In this document: positions 43,512 to 55,909 of the stretch, piece after piece
Numbering within the stretch: the stretch's first letter is position 1
Layout: every line of letters begins with the position of its first letter
Source: Tabrizicola sp.
GTDB taxonomy: Bacteria; Pseudomonadota; Alphaproteobacteria; Rhodobacterales; Rhodobacteraceae
NCBI RefSeq assembly: GCF_016793705.1
Contig: NZ_JAEULO010000042.1
Location: forward strand, 115,308-179,307
Length of the DNA stretch: 64,000 nucleotides
Direction: 5' to 3'
Program-made: the position numbers and the translations under genes
Notes under the pieces: model-generated
Told to the model about the DNA's origin: nothing
The model's database searches: none
Seen by the model: the letters and a program-made list of their open reading frames with translations, nothing else

Positions 43512-44534
43512 TCATTCGCAGACGGCCACGCCCGAAACCCCGGCGCAGAGTACGTCCTTGGTGATCCAGCCCGCGTCGAGGACGACGTTCAGGTTGTCCT
43601 TCGTCACCGGAACCGGCTTCAGCAGCACCGAGGTCAGGTCCTTGCCGCCCGGCGACTTGAAGACCGCCGCGCCCGGCACGTCGGCCATCGCGGTGCCCGA
43701 GGCCAGCGCCACGGCAATCTCGCCCGCTGCCTTGCCCAGCGCCCGGCTGTCCTTCCAGACCGACACGGTCTGCGTGCCGAGCGCCACGCGGTTCAGCGCC
43801 GCCATGTCGCCGTCCTGGCCCGAAACCGGGATCCCGGCCATGCCCTGCGCCGTCAGCGCCGCGACCACGCCACCGGCGGTGCCGTCGTTCGAGGCGACCA
43901 CGGCATCGACGCCGTTGTCGGTCTCGGTCAGGATCTGCTCCATGTTCTTCTGGGCGTTGGCCGGCTGCCAGTCGTCGGTATAGGCCTCGCCGACGATGGT
44001 GATGTCACCGGCGTCGATTGCCGCCTGCAGCACTTCCTGCTGACCGCCGCGCAGGAAGTCGGCGTTCGGGTCGACCGGCGAGCCCTTGATCATGACGTAG
44101 CGGCCCTTCGGCGCCACTTTCAGCACTTCGGCAGCCTGCATCCGGCCCACTTCGACGTTGTCGAAGGTCAGGTAGAAGGCGCGCGGGTCGTCGATCATCC
44201 GGTCATAGCCCACAACCGGCACGCCCGCATCGGCGGCGGCATCCAGCGCCGGGCCGATGGAAGCCGAATCCTGTGCCAGGATGATCAGCGCTGAGCAGCC
44301 CTGGGTGATCATCCCCTCGATGTCGGCAAGTTGTTTCGAGGCCGATGTCTGCGCGTCGGCCGAGATGTATTCGGCACCAGCGGCATCCAGCGCGCCCTTG
44401 ATCGCGGCTTCGTCGGTCTTCCAGCGCTCTTCGCGGAAGTTCGACCAGCTCACGCAGACCTTCAGATCCTGCGCCGAAACCGTCGACGCCAGGCCCGCAA
44501 CCGCGACAGATGCGAGCAGAAGAGACTTCTTCAT
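43512..44534 (-). CDS. xylF: Xylose-binding periplasmic protein
   Basis: The substrate-binding protein of the xylose importer, 340 residues, with a signal peptide MKKSLLLASVAVAGLASTVSAQ cleaved after about residue 21. The mature part has the two-domain type I periplasmic fold, with AALIILAQDSASIGPAL-like first-domain strands, VPVVGYDRMIDDP, FDNVEVGRMQA and later VDAVVASNDGTAGGVVAAL and PVSGQDGD. ATG at 44534 follows GGGAGGAACAG. First gene of the operon, facing xylR across a 326-bp regulatory gap. Confidence 0.95.
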   Translation of the reverse strand: MKKSLLLASVAVAGLASTVSAQDLKVCVSWSNFREERWKTDEAAIKGALDAAGAEYISADAQTSASKQLADIEGMITQGCSALIILAQDSASIGPALDAAADAGVPVVGYDRMIDDPRAFYLTFDNVEVGRMQAAEVLKVAPKGRYVMIKGSPVDPNADFLRGGQQEVLQAAIDAGDITIVGEAYTDDWQPANAQKNMEQILTETDNGVDAVVASNDGTAGGVVAALTAQGMAGIPVSGQDGDMAALNRVALGTQTVSVWKDSRALGKAAGEIAVALASGTAMADVPGAAVFKSPGGKDLTSVLLKPVPVTKDNLNVVLDAGWITKDVLCAGVSGVAVCE

Positions 44535-44614
44535 TCCTGTTCCTCCCATGGAATCGCCGGGCTTGTGCCCGACTTGGCGACCATCGCCTGCACTGATCTG
44601 ACGCATATCCGCGT

Positions 44615-44750
44615 CAGTTGTCAATTTTGATTTCCCGCAATAAACCTTGCAGTTTCGATCCGTCGCCTCTGTCTGTTGTCGGCGAACCGACAGAATCGGC
44701 GGAACCACCCGAAATTGACCGGCATAATTTCAGTTGTCAAAATAATTTTG
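44615..44750. promoter_or_regulatory. Candidate XylR operator region
   Basis: The 326-bp xylF-xylR gap is notably AT-rich for this genome. CAGTTGTCAA occurs twice in direct orientation (44615-44624 and 44731-44740), each followed by an AT-rich half-palindrome. The second runs into the perfect palindrome CAAAATAATTTTG (44738-44750), and the first contains TCAATTTTGA. A hairpin GTCGG-CGAA-CCGAC lies between. ROK repressors bind AT-rich inverted repeats, so these are likely XylR sites; no experimental support. Confidence 0.5.
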
Positions 44751-44860
44751 CTGGATAATTCTGGAAATGCCCGCGTTCGAAGCCGGATTTTGCTGTCACT
44801 CGGTATTCTGCAGGCGCAAACTCGACAAAGGGCGGGATTTTTACTTCGGAGAGCAAATAA

Positions 44861-46141
44861 ATGGCACCGAAGCTCACTCGGTCGTCCAGCAGCGAAGGGC
44901 GCAAGGGCGTCGGCCCGCTGATTCCACCGCTGACCGAAACCCAGCGCCCTTTGCGCCAACAGGTGTTCGAACTGGTCCGCGCCGCTGGGCTGATTCCAAG
45001 GGTGCAACTGGCGAAGGACCTCGGCGTCAGCCCGGCCAGCGTCACCACCCTATCGTCCGAACTGATCGAGGCCGGCCTGATCGAGGAGGTCGCCGCCCCC
45101 CGCGACAACGACGCCGGGCGCGGTCGCCCCGCCGTGGCGTTGGGTGTCCGCGCGCAGGCGCACCGGGTCGCGGGCATGAAGCTTTCCGACCGCGAGCATA
45201 CTGCGGTGATCGTGGACTTTGCCGGCAAGCTGATCGCCGACGAGGCCATCCCCCGCCGCCCCGGCCCGATGTCGCTGCCCGAAATCCTGGAAACCATCGC
45301 GACGCTGCTCGCCCGGGTCTGCGCAAAGGCAGGAGTCGAACGCACCGACCTGGCCGCAGTGGGCATCGGCCTGCCGGGCTTTGTCGACTGCGCCGAGGGT
45401 ATCGTCTTCTGGTCCTCGATTCTGGCCGAACGGACGGTGCCCCTCGCCGAAGCCGCAACCGCGCGGTTGGGGCTTCCGGTCTATGTCGACAACGACGCGA
45501 ACCTCGTGGCCCTGGCCGAGCTGTGGTTCGGCGCAGGGCGCAGCCTGTCTGATTTCGCTGTCGTCACCATCGAACACGGCGTCGGCATGGGCTTCGTGAT
45601 GAACCACCGCATCTATCGCGGTGCACAGCGACTGGGGATGGAACTGGGCCACATGAAGGTGCAGCTCGACGGCGCGCTGTGCCGCTGCGGCCAGCGCGGC
45701 TGCCTGGAAGCTTATGTCGCTGATTATGCCCTCGCCCGCGAGGCGACGACGGCGCTGAACTGGGGGCACAAGGAAAGCCAGCCGATCAATGTGCTGCTGG
45801 AAAGCCTGTACGACCATGCCAAGGCCGGAAACGCGACCGCCAAATCGATCTTCCGCCGGGCCGGACGCTATCTGGCCGTTGGTCTGTCCAACGTGATCAA
45901 CCTCTTCGACCCCTCGCTGATCATCCTGTCGGGCGAGCGGATGCGGTACGACTACCTCTACGCCGCCGAAACCCTGTCCGAGATGGACAACCTGGCGATC
46001 AACACCGGCCGCCCGCGCCCTCCGATCGAGATTCACGCCTGGGGCGATCTGCTCTGGGCGCATGGTGCCGCAGCGCTGGCGCTCTCGGAAGTGACCGAGG
46101 CGATCCTCTCTCCGGCAGCGCGTGAAATCGCCGCACAATAG
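44861..46141 (+). CDS. xylR: ROK family transcriptional regulator of xylose genes
   Basis: A 426-residue repressor-type protein. An N-terminal winged helix (LRQQVFELVRAAGLIPRVQLAKDLGVSPASVTTLSSELIEAGLIEE) precedes a sugar-kinase-like ROK domain. The ROK zinc motif is CRCGQRGCLEAY, and VYVDNDANLVALAELWFGAG and GVGMGFVMNHRIYRGAQRLGMELGHM are typical signature regions. Bacterial ROK regulators beside xyl genes usually release DNA on binding xylose. Naming rests on position divergent from xylFHGBA. ATG at 44861 has CGGAGAG. A glycosidase remnant follows nine bases after its stop. Confidence 0.9.
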   Translation: MAPKLTRSSSSEGRKGVGPLIPPLTETQRPLRQQVFELVRAAGLIPRVQLAKDLGVSPASVTTLSSELIEAGLIEEVAAPRDNDAGRGRPAVALGVRAQAHRVAGMKLSDREHTAVIVDFAGKLIADEAIPRRPGPMSLPEILETIATLLARVCAKAGVERTDLAAVGIGLPGFVDCAEGIVFWSSILAERTVPLAEAATARLGLPVYVDNDANLVALAELWFGAGRSLSDFAVVTIEHGVGMGFVMNHRIYRGAQRLGMELGHMKVQLDGALCRCGQRGCLEAYVADYALAREATTALNWGHKESQPINVLLESLYDHAKAGNATAKSIFRRAGRYLAVGLSNVINLFDPSLIILSGERMRYDYLYAAETLSEMDNLAINTGRPRPPIEIHAWGDLLWAHGAAALALSEVTEAILSPAAREIAAQ

Positions 46142-46150
46142 GCAACCTCC

Positions 46151-46430
46151 ATGGACCAGATCGACCGCATCCTTTCCGCCGCGCCGTTCAGCCTTGATGC
46201 AGCCGCCCGCGACTGGGTGCGGACGACGCTCGCCGGGATGGATCGGGCAACGAAGATCCGGCGGCTATCCCTATTACCTCTACGACGCGCCACGGATACC
46301 CTGCGTGGTCAACGCCTATGCCACGATGGACACGATGCAGCGGGCAACGGTCGACTGCCTGATGGGCCGCGCCGAATTCCAGGGGAAAAGCCCGGTCGAC
46401 CCGTTCTGCGGCTTGCCCGACGCGCGTTCT
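46151..46430 (+). pseudogene. Collapsed remnant of a glycoside hydrolase family 3 gene
   Basis: Codons from 46151 give MDQIDRILSAAPFSLDAAARDWVRTTLAGMDRATKI, the usual opening of GH3 beta-glycosidases (W-V-x-x-T-L-A-G-M-x-x-x-x-K-I). At about 46259 the homology jumps, in another frame, to a segment starting GGYPYYLYDAPRIPCVVNAYA and going on to TVDCLMGRAEFQGKSPVDPF, which matches a GH3 C-terminus. Several hundred middle residues are therefore missing, with a frameshift at the join, and the original stop is lost. Placed just after xylR, it was probably a beta-xylosidase; that substrate is inference. Confidence 0.75.
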
Positions 46431-46490
46431 GACGCTCCTCGTTCGACTTCGTCTTCTCGTCGCAAGAAGGCCCCCCAAGGGGGAACGAAG

Positions 46491-47330
46491 TTACCGACGA
46501 GCCCGCATCCGCGCGTCCAGTTCCGCGTTGATCGCCCCGCCCAGAAGCACGGCCCAGACCGACAGGTACAGCCACATCATCAGGATGATCACCGCCCCGA
46601 TCGAACCGTAGATCGCGTTGTAGCTGTTGAAATTCGCCAGATAGACCGAAAACCCGATCGACACCCCCGCCCAGGCCAGGGCCGCGACGAGCACGCCAAC
46701 CGTGATCCAGGGCGACCGAAACCCGCCCGGCACGTTCGGCCCGAAGCGGTAGAGGATCGACAGGCATGTGACGACCAGCAGGAACATCGCCCCCCAGGGC
46801 AGGACCTTGGTCAGCCAGGCCTCGAATGTGTCGAACGGGACATAGGACAGCAGCACCGGCACCACCACGACGGTCACCAGCGCGACGAACAACGCCCCGA
46901 TCAGCGCGCCGGTCAGGACGAAATCCACCGCCCAACCCTTCAGCCAGCCTCGGGGCTGCGAGCGGTGCACCACGTCCAGCCCCTGCACCAGCGCCGAGAC
47001 CCCGGCCCGCGCCGAGTACAGAGCGATCAGCAACGACAGCACGGTCGTCCATTGCAAGGCCCCGCGAGGCGCGGTGATCAGCCCCATCACCTGGTCATGG
47101 ATGAGGGTGCGCGCCTCGGGCGGCAGGAAGCGTTCGGCCACCGCGAGATAGCCCTGGATCACGCCGGGATCGGCGAACATGCCCCAGACCGCCACGGCGG
47201 CGGCCAAGCCGGGAAAGACCGCAAACATTGCAAAGAAGGCCACGCCGGCGGCGATCAGGCCGAAATGCCCGTCGCCCACCCGCAGCCAGACGCATACCAG
47301 AAACTCCCAGACCTGCCGCACCAGCCTCAT
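46491..47330 (-). CDS. YihY/virulence factor BrkB family membrane protein
   Basis: A 279-residue inner-membrane protein with about six helices. Typical features are HFGLIAAGVAFFAMFAVFPGLAAAVAVWG near the start, ALYSARAGVSALVQGLDVV in the second helix pair, YRFGPNVPGGF and the late YNAIYGSIGAVIILMMWLYLSVWAVLLGGAINAELD. YihY proteins were once misnamed RNase BN; their true role is unresolved. ATG at 47330 was chosen; Met at 47342 and a TTG at 47366 are alternatives. Divergent from the aldo/keto reductase gene. A CCCCC-AA-GGGGG hairpin at 46472-46483 lies after its stop. Confidence 0.88.
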   Translation of the reverse strand: MRLVRQVWEFLVCVWLRVGDGHFGLIAAGVAFFAMFAVFPGLAAAVAVWGMFADPGVIQGYLAVAERFLPPEARTLIHDQVMGLITAPRGALQWTTVLSLLIALYSARAGVSALVQGLDVVHRSQPRGWLKGWAVDFVLTGALIGALFVALVTVVVVPVLLSYVPFDTFEAWLTKVLPWGAMFLLVVTCLSILYRFGPNVPGGFRSPWITVGVLVAALAWAGVSIGFSVYLANFNSYNAIYGSIGAVIILMMWLYLSVWAVLLGGAINAELDARMRARR

Positions 47331-47416
47331 GCGCCCAAGCATCCCCCGGATTGCCGCGCGACGCAACTTGAAGCCGGATGCCCCGCGTGGAATGGTAGCG
47401 CCAACAGGAGGACGCC

Positions 47417-48442
47417 ATGACCTATACCCCCGCCGCCGACCGCTATGAGCACATGACCTACAACCGCTGCGGCGTCTCGGGCCTGAAGCTTCCGGCGATC
47501 AGCCTCGGCCTCTGGCACAACTTCGGCCACGACACGCCGCATGCCACCAAGCAGGCGATCTGCCGCACCGCCTTCGACCTTGGCATCACCCATTTCGACC
47601 TCGCCAACAACTACGGCCCGCCCCCCGGCAGCGCCGAAGAGGCCTTCGGGGAACTCCTGAGAACCGACTTCCGCTCCCTGCGCGACGAGCTGATCATCTC
47701 GTCCAAGGCCGGCTACGAGATGTGGGGCGGCCCCTACGGCGAATGGGGCAGCCGGAAATATGTCATCGCCTCCTGCGACCAAAGCCTCAAGCGGATGGGT
47801 CTCGACTATGTCGACATCTTCTATTCCCACCGCTTCGACCCCGACACCCCGCTTGAGGAAACCATGGGTGCGCTCGACCACATCGTCCGTTCGGGCCGGG
47901 CGCAATATGTCGGCATCTCCAGCTACAACAGCCAGCGCACGCGCGAGGCGGTGGCGATCCTGAAGGATCTGGGGACGCCGCTGCTCATCCACCAGCCCAG
48001 CTACAACATCCTGAACCGCTGGGTGGAAACCGACGGGCTGAAGGACACGCTGGCCGAGCTTGGCATCGGTTCCATCGCCTTCGTGCCGCTGGCACAGGGC
48101 ATCCTGACCAGCAAGTACCTGAACGGCATCCCGGCGGGCAGCCGTGCATCGCAGGACAAGTCGCTGCACCCGTCCGTGGTGGAAAAGGCCCTGTCCTCGG
48201 TGAGGAAGCTCAACGACATGGCCGCCGCAAGGGGACAGACCCTGGCGCAGATGGCACTGGCCTGGGTGCTGCGGAACGGCGGCATCACCTCGGCGCTGAT
48301 CGGCGCGTCGAAGCCCGAGCAGGTCGTCGATTGCGTCGGCGCGTTGGACAAGCTGGACTTCACCGCCGAAGAACTGGCGCAGATCGACGCCATTTCCGAG
48401 GAGAAGGCCATCAACCTCTGGGCCAATTCGTCGGAGGATTGA
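47417..48442 (+). CDS. Aldo/keto reductase, YghZ/L-glyceraldehyde 3-phosphate reductase type
   Basis: A 341-residue NADPH-dependent reductase with a TIM barrel. It has the N-terminal YNRCGVSGLKLPAISLGLWHNFG of the YghZ subgroup, catalytic Asp and Tyr in ITHFDLANNYGPPPGSAEE, the Lys in LIISSKAGYEMW, and His in YVDIFYSHRFDP. The C-terminal LIGASKPEQVVDCVGALDKL binds the cofactor phosphate. E. coli YghZ reduces L-glyceraldehyde 3-phosphate and methylglyoxal. An AGGAGG site lies just before the ATG. Confidence 0.92.
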   Translation: MTYTPAADRYEHMTYNRCGVSGLKLPAISLGLWHNFGHDTPHATKQAICRTAFDLGITHFDLANNYGPPPGSAEEAFGELLRTDFRSLRDELIISSKAGYEMWGGPYGEWGSRKYVIASCDQSLKRMGLDYVDIFYSHRFDPDTPLEETMGALDHIVRSGRAQYVGISSYNSQRTREAVAILKDLGTPLLIHQPSYNILNRWVETDGLKDTLAELGIGSIAFVPLAQGILTSKYLNGIPAGSRASQDKSLHPSVVEKALSSVRKLNDMAAARGQTLAQMALAWVLRNGGITSALIGASKPEQVVDCVGALDKLDFTAEELAQIDAISEEKAINLWANSSED

Positions 48443-48453
48443 CCGAGACCTCA

Positions 48454-48511
48454 CCCCGGACTTGATCCGGGGCCTCGCATGTCGATGAAGGCCCCGGGAT
48501 CAAACCCGGGG
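48454..48511. repeat. REP-like inverted repeat
   Basis: CCCCGGACTTGATCCGGGG with CCT after it (48454-48475) faces the inverse-related AGGCCCCGGGATCAAACCCGGGG (48489-48511). Each half is also palindromic. This 'CCGGACTTGATCCGG' unit is scattered in many alphaproteobacterial chromosomes. It lies between the convergent reductase and gltB genes and may act as their shared terminator. Confidence 0.7.
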
Positions 48512-48519
48512 CGCTCCTC

Positions 48520-53058
<4,539 letters not shown>

Positions 53059-53069
53059 GGGCCTCTCCT

Positions 53070-53513
53070 TCATTCACTGGCCAGAAGCGGGAATTTCTCC
53101 ACGCACTGCGCTCGCGTCAAAACCTGCCGCCCCTCGCCTGCGAAGGCATAGCTGTCGGGCTTTTGGTCGATGTAGATCTCGTTGGTCATCCTCAGCCCGT
53201 TCGCGTCATCGAACGTGCCAATTAGCAGCTCTAGGTTGCCTGAGTACGGCCCGTCGACCGTCACCCGGAACCACAGGGCCGAGCCGCAATCGGCACACCA
53301 GGCTCGCTCTCCCCAGGCCGAGGACTGGCGCTTCGCCACGTGGTCCAGCCCCGTCCATTCGACGTTCGCCGCCGGGACCGTGATCCCCAAAAGGGCCGAG
53401 CCCGTCCACTTCCGGCACATCGGGCAATGGCACACGCCAAAATTCGTACCCGTCAGCCGCGCCCTGAACCGGACGGCGCCGCACAGGCATCCGCCGTCTC
53501 GATCAAGGTTCAT
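53070..53513 (-). CDS. GFA/CENP-V family zinc protein
   Basis: A 147-residue protein of the glutathione-dependent formaldehyde-activating (GFA) fold. Zinc ligands are evident in GGCLCGAVRF, CHCPMCRKWTGS and WCADCGSALWF. Name aside, family members seldom have proven activity with glutathione or formaldehyde. It lies eleven bases before gltB on the same strand and overlaps the upstream secreted-protein gene by 11 bp, so it is co-transcribed with the glt genes without obvious metabolic link. Confidence 0.9.
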   Translation of the reverse strand: MNLDRDGGCLCGAVRFRARLTGTNFGVCHCPMCRKWTGSALLGITVPAANVEWTGLDHVAKRQSSAWGERAWCADCGSALWFRVTVDGPYSGNLELLIGTFDDANGLRMTNEIYIDQKPDSYAFAGEGRQVLTRAQCVEKFPLLASE

Positions 53514-54210
53514 ACCGCGCTCTCCAAAGTGAATGCGGCAGGTCCGCCTCGGCCGTCAGCGCATCGCAATCGAACAGCGGCTGGTTGGAGAGGAACCCCT
53601 CCTCCCCAGGAAAGACGAACTGCAGGGGCGAGCCGTCGATCGGCAGCCACTGCCCGTCGCCCAGGTCGGTCTCGCCCGGCCCGGCAAAGAACAGCCGCCA
53701 GTCGGGGTTGACGTATTCATTGCCCTTCGACCGGCGCAGCACATTGCCCGCCAGGTCGTATTCGGTGAAATCGACCTCGGTCTGCTGCAGGGTGATCCCG
53801 TCGATGACGAAGCTCTGCCCGGTCAGCCGGTCATAGCCCTCGGCCCGGCTGCCGGTGCCGTCTTCCTTGGTCAGTCCGAAGCTCCAGGTGTCCATTCCTT
53901 CCGCGATCAGCTCGCTGTAGCTGGCCGGATCGGCGGGAGAGGGGTCGAGGGTCTGCTTGATCGGGTCATAGCTTTCGACCCACTGCCCCTCGCTGTCGAT
54001 CTTGGAATAGAAGAACGGCCCCTCCTGATCGAGGTCCACCCGCCACTGATCCCCCGGCTGATCCGCCTCGCAGCGATAGTAGTGCGAGACCCGACAGCCC
54101 TTGGACTGCACCGTCATGAACGCCTCGCAACCTTCCGGCGCGGTCCAGGTCCCGGCGAGCGCGGGGGCTGCCGGGACGGTCAGGCAGGCAAGGATCACAA
54201 ACTTCCGCAT
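53503..54210 (-). CDS. Secreted protein of unknown function
   Basis: A 235-residue protein with a clear signal peptide, MRKFVILACLTVPAAPALA, cleaved near residue 19. The mature part is acidic and beta-rich, with two Cys (about 28 and 43) plus a third in YYRCEAD that may form disulfides, and repeating Trp/Tyr strand patterns. No family is recognised. ATG at 54210; an upstream in-frame extension would bury the signal peptide. It lies 101 bp after gltD and overlaps the GFA gene. Confidence 0.7.
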   Translation of the reverse strand: MRKFVILACLTVPAAPALAGTWTAPEGCEAFMTVQSKGCRVSHYYRCEADQPGDQWRVDLDQEGPFFYSKIDSEGQWVESYDPIKQTLDPSPADPASYSELIAEGMDTWSFGLTKEDGTGSRAEGYDRLTGQSFVIDGITLQQTEVDFTEYDLAGNVLRRSKGNEYVNPDWRLFFAGPGETDLGDGQWLPIDGSPLQFVFPGEEGFLSNQPLFDCDALTAEADLPHSLWRARYEP

Positions 54211-54311
54211 CACCGTTTCACCTTGGATCAGGTCACATATCCTGACGTTTAAGTTTCCCCGCATCCGGCGCGCATGGATGGAAGCCATACGCGATCCATA
54301 TTGGAACCAAA

Positions 54312-55748
54312 CTACTCCGCCGCCACCGCCCCGGTCTGGGCCAGATAGCCCAGGATCGCCTCGGCCGCCTCGCGGCCGTCCCGGATCGCCCAGACCACCA
54401 GGCTGGCGCCCCGAACGATGTCACCTGCGGCATAGACGCCCGGCAGGCTCGTCTCATGGCTGCGGAAATCGGCCTTGACCGTGCCCCAGCGCGTCACCTT
54501 CAGCTCCGGCACGCCCCAGAGACCCGGCAGGTCCTCGGGCTCGAAGCCCAGGGCCTGCACCACCAGATCGGCGGGCTCGACATAATCGGCGCCCTCGATC
54601 ACCTCCGGCGACTGGCGGCCCGAGGCATCCGGCGCCCCAAGGCGCATCTTCTGGACCATCACGCCCTCGACTTCCACCCCGCCGGTGAAGCCTTTCGGCG
54701 CAGAAAGCCACACGAATTCAACGCCTTCCTCTTCCGCATTCGCCACTTCCCGCTGCGAGCCCGGCATGTTCGCCCGGTCGCGGCGATAGAGGCACTTCAC
54801 CGACAGGGCCCCCTGCCGGATCGCGGTGCGCACGCAGTCCATCGCCGTGTCGCCGCCGCCGATCACCACCACGCGCTTGCCGGAGGCGTTCAGCTCGCCG
54901 CTTTCATACTCCGCCACCTCGTCGCCGAACCCCTTGCGGTTCGAGACCGTCAGGTAGTCCAGCGCCTTGACGATGCCGCGCGCGCCCACGCCCGGCGCCT
55001 CGATCTCGCGCGTCTTGTAGACGCCGGTCGCGATCAGCACCGCATCGTGCTGGCCCCGGATGGCGTCGAAGGTGATGTCCTCGCCCACGTTGCAGTTCAG
55101 CACGAAGTTCACACCGCCCTCGGCCAGCTGGGTGTTGCGGCGTTCCACCACGTCCTTCTCCAGCTTGAAGCCGGGGATGCCATAGGTCATCAGCCCGCCC
55201 GCGCGGTCGTAGCGGTCGTAGACCGTGACCTGCACGCCCTGCCGGCGCAGCACATCCGCCGCCGCAAGGCCCCCCGGCCCGGCGCCGATGATGCCCACCG
55301 ACTCCGCCCGCTCCATGTGGGGGCGGATCGGCTTGACCCAGCCCTCCTCCCAGGCGGTGTCAGTGATGTATTTCTCCACCGAGCCGATGGTGACGGTGCC
55401 ATGACCAGACTGCTCGATCACGCAGTTGCCTTCGCACAGCCGGTCCTGCGGGCAGATGCGGCCGCAGATTTCGGGGAAGGTATTTGTCGCCTGGCTGATC
55501 TCATAGGCTTCCTGCAACCGGCCCTCGGCGGTCAGCTTCAGCCAGTCGGGGATGTTGTTGTGCAGCGGGCAATGCGACTGGCAATAGGGCACGCCGCACT
55601 GGCTGCAGCGGCTGGCCTGCTCGGCGGCCTTGCGATCGGCGAACTCGCGGTAAATCTCGCCGAAATCCTGCGCGCGCGAAGATGCGTCCCGTTTCTCGGG
55701 CATCTCGCGCCCGACGGTGACGAATTTCAGCATCTTCTGCGTGGCCAT
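54312..55748 (-). CDS. gltD: Glutamate synthase small subunit
   Basis: The NADPH-oxidising beta subunit, 478 residues. Two Fe-S clusters are bound by Cys in ASRCSQCGVPYCQSHCPLHN and EICGRICPQDRLCEGNC. The FAD-binding GAGPGGLAAADVLRRQG and NADPH-binding VVVIGGGDTAMDCVRTA motifs are intact, and the FAD-site GVYAAGDIVRGASLVVWAI closes the protein. It passes electrons to gltB. Here gltD comes first and gltB third after two unrelated genes, the reverse of E. coli gltBD. Confidence 0.97.
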   Translation of the reverse strand: MATQKMLKFVTVGREMPEKRDASSRAQDFGEIYREFADRKAAEQASRCSQCGVPYCQSHCPLHNNIPDWLKLTAEGRLQEAYEISQATNTFPEICGRICPQDRLCEGNCVIEQSGHGTVTIGSVEKYITDTAWEEGWVKPIRPHMERAESVGIIGAGPGGLAAADVLRRQGVQVTVYDRYDRAGGLMTYGIPGFKLEKDVVERRNTQLAEGGVNFVLNCNVGEDITFDAIRGQHDAVLIATGVYKTREIEAPGVGARGIVKALDYLTVSNRKGFGDEVAEYESGELNASGKRVVVIGGGDTAMDCVRTAIRQGALSVKCLYRRDRANMPGSQREVANAEEEGVEFVWLSAPKGFTGGVEVEGVMVQKMRLGAPDASGRQSPEVIEGADYVEPADLVVQALGFEPEDLPGLWGVPELKVTRWGTVKADFRSHETSLPGVYAAGDIVRGASLVVWAIRDGREAAEAILGYLAQTGAVAAE

Positions 55749-55825
55749 GGGCTGCGTCCCTGCAAAGGTCTTCCGGGAGCGACTTGGTACAGGGAACGCC
55801 CCGACAATAAAAGTCAGCAGAGTTT

Positions 55826-55892
55826 ACCTAATTGTAGGTTTTTCGGCAGATGAGACAGGAAAGCTGACATTTATCTGCGAAAATAGGTCAGC
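55826..55892. promoter_or_regulatory. Gap with palindromes between uppP and gltD
   Basis: The 161-bp gap upstream of gltD is AT-rich. It holds GCTGAC (55863-55868) inverse to GTCAGC (55887-55892) with an AT-rich centre, and ACCTA-ATTG-TAGGT (55826-55839) followed on the plus strand by TTTTT. The first could be the uppP transcript end or a regulator site for gltD; I cannot assign a promoter with confidence. Confidence 0.35.
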
Positions 55893-55909
55893 ATGATTTC
55901 CACATCACG

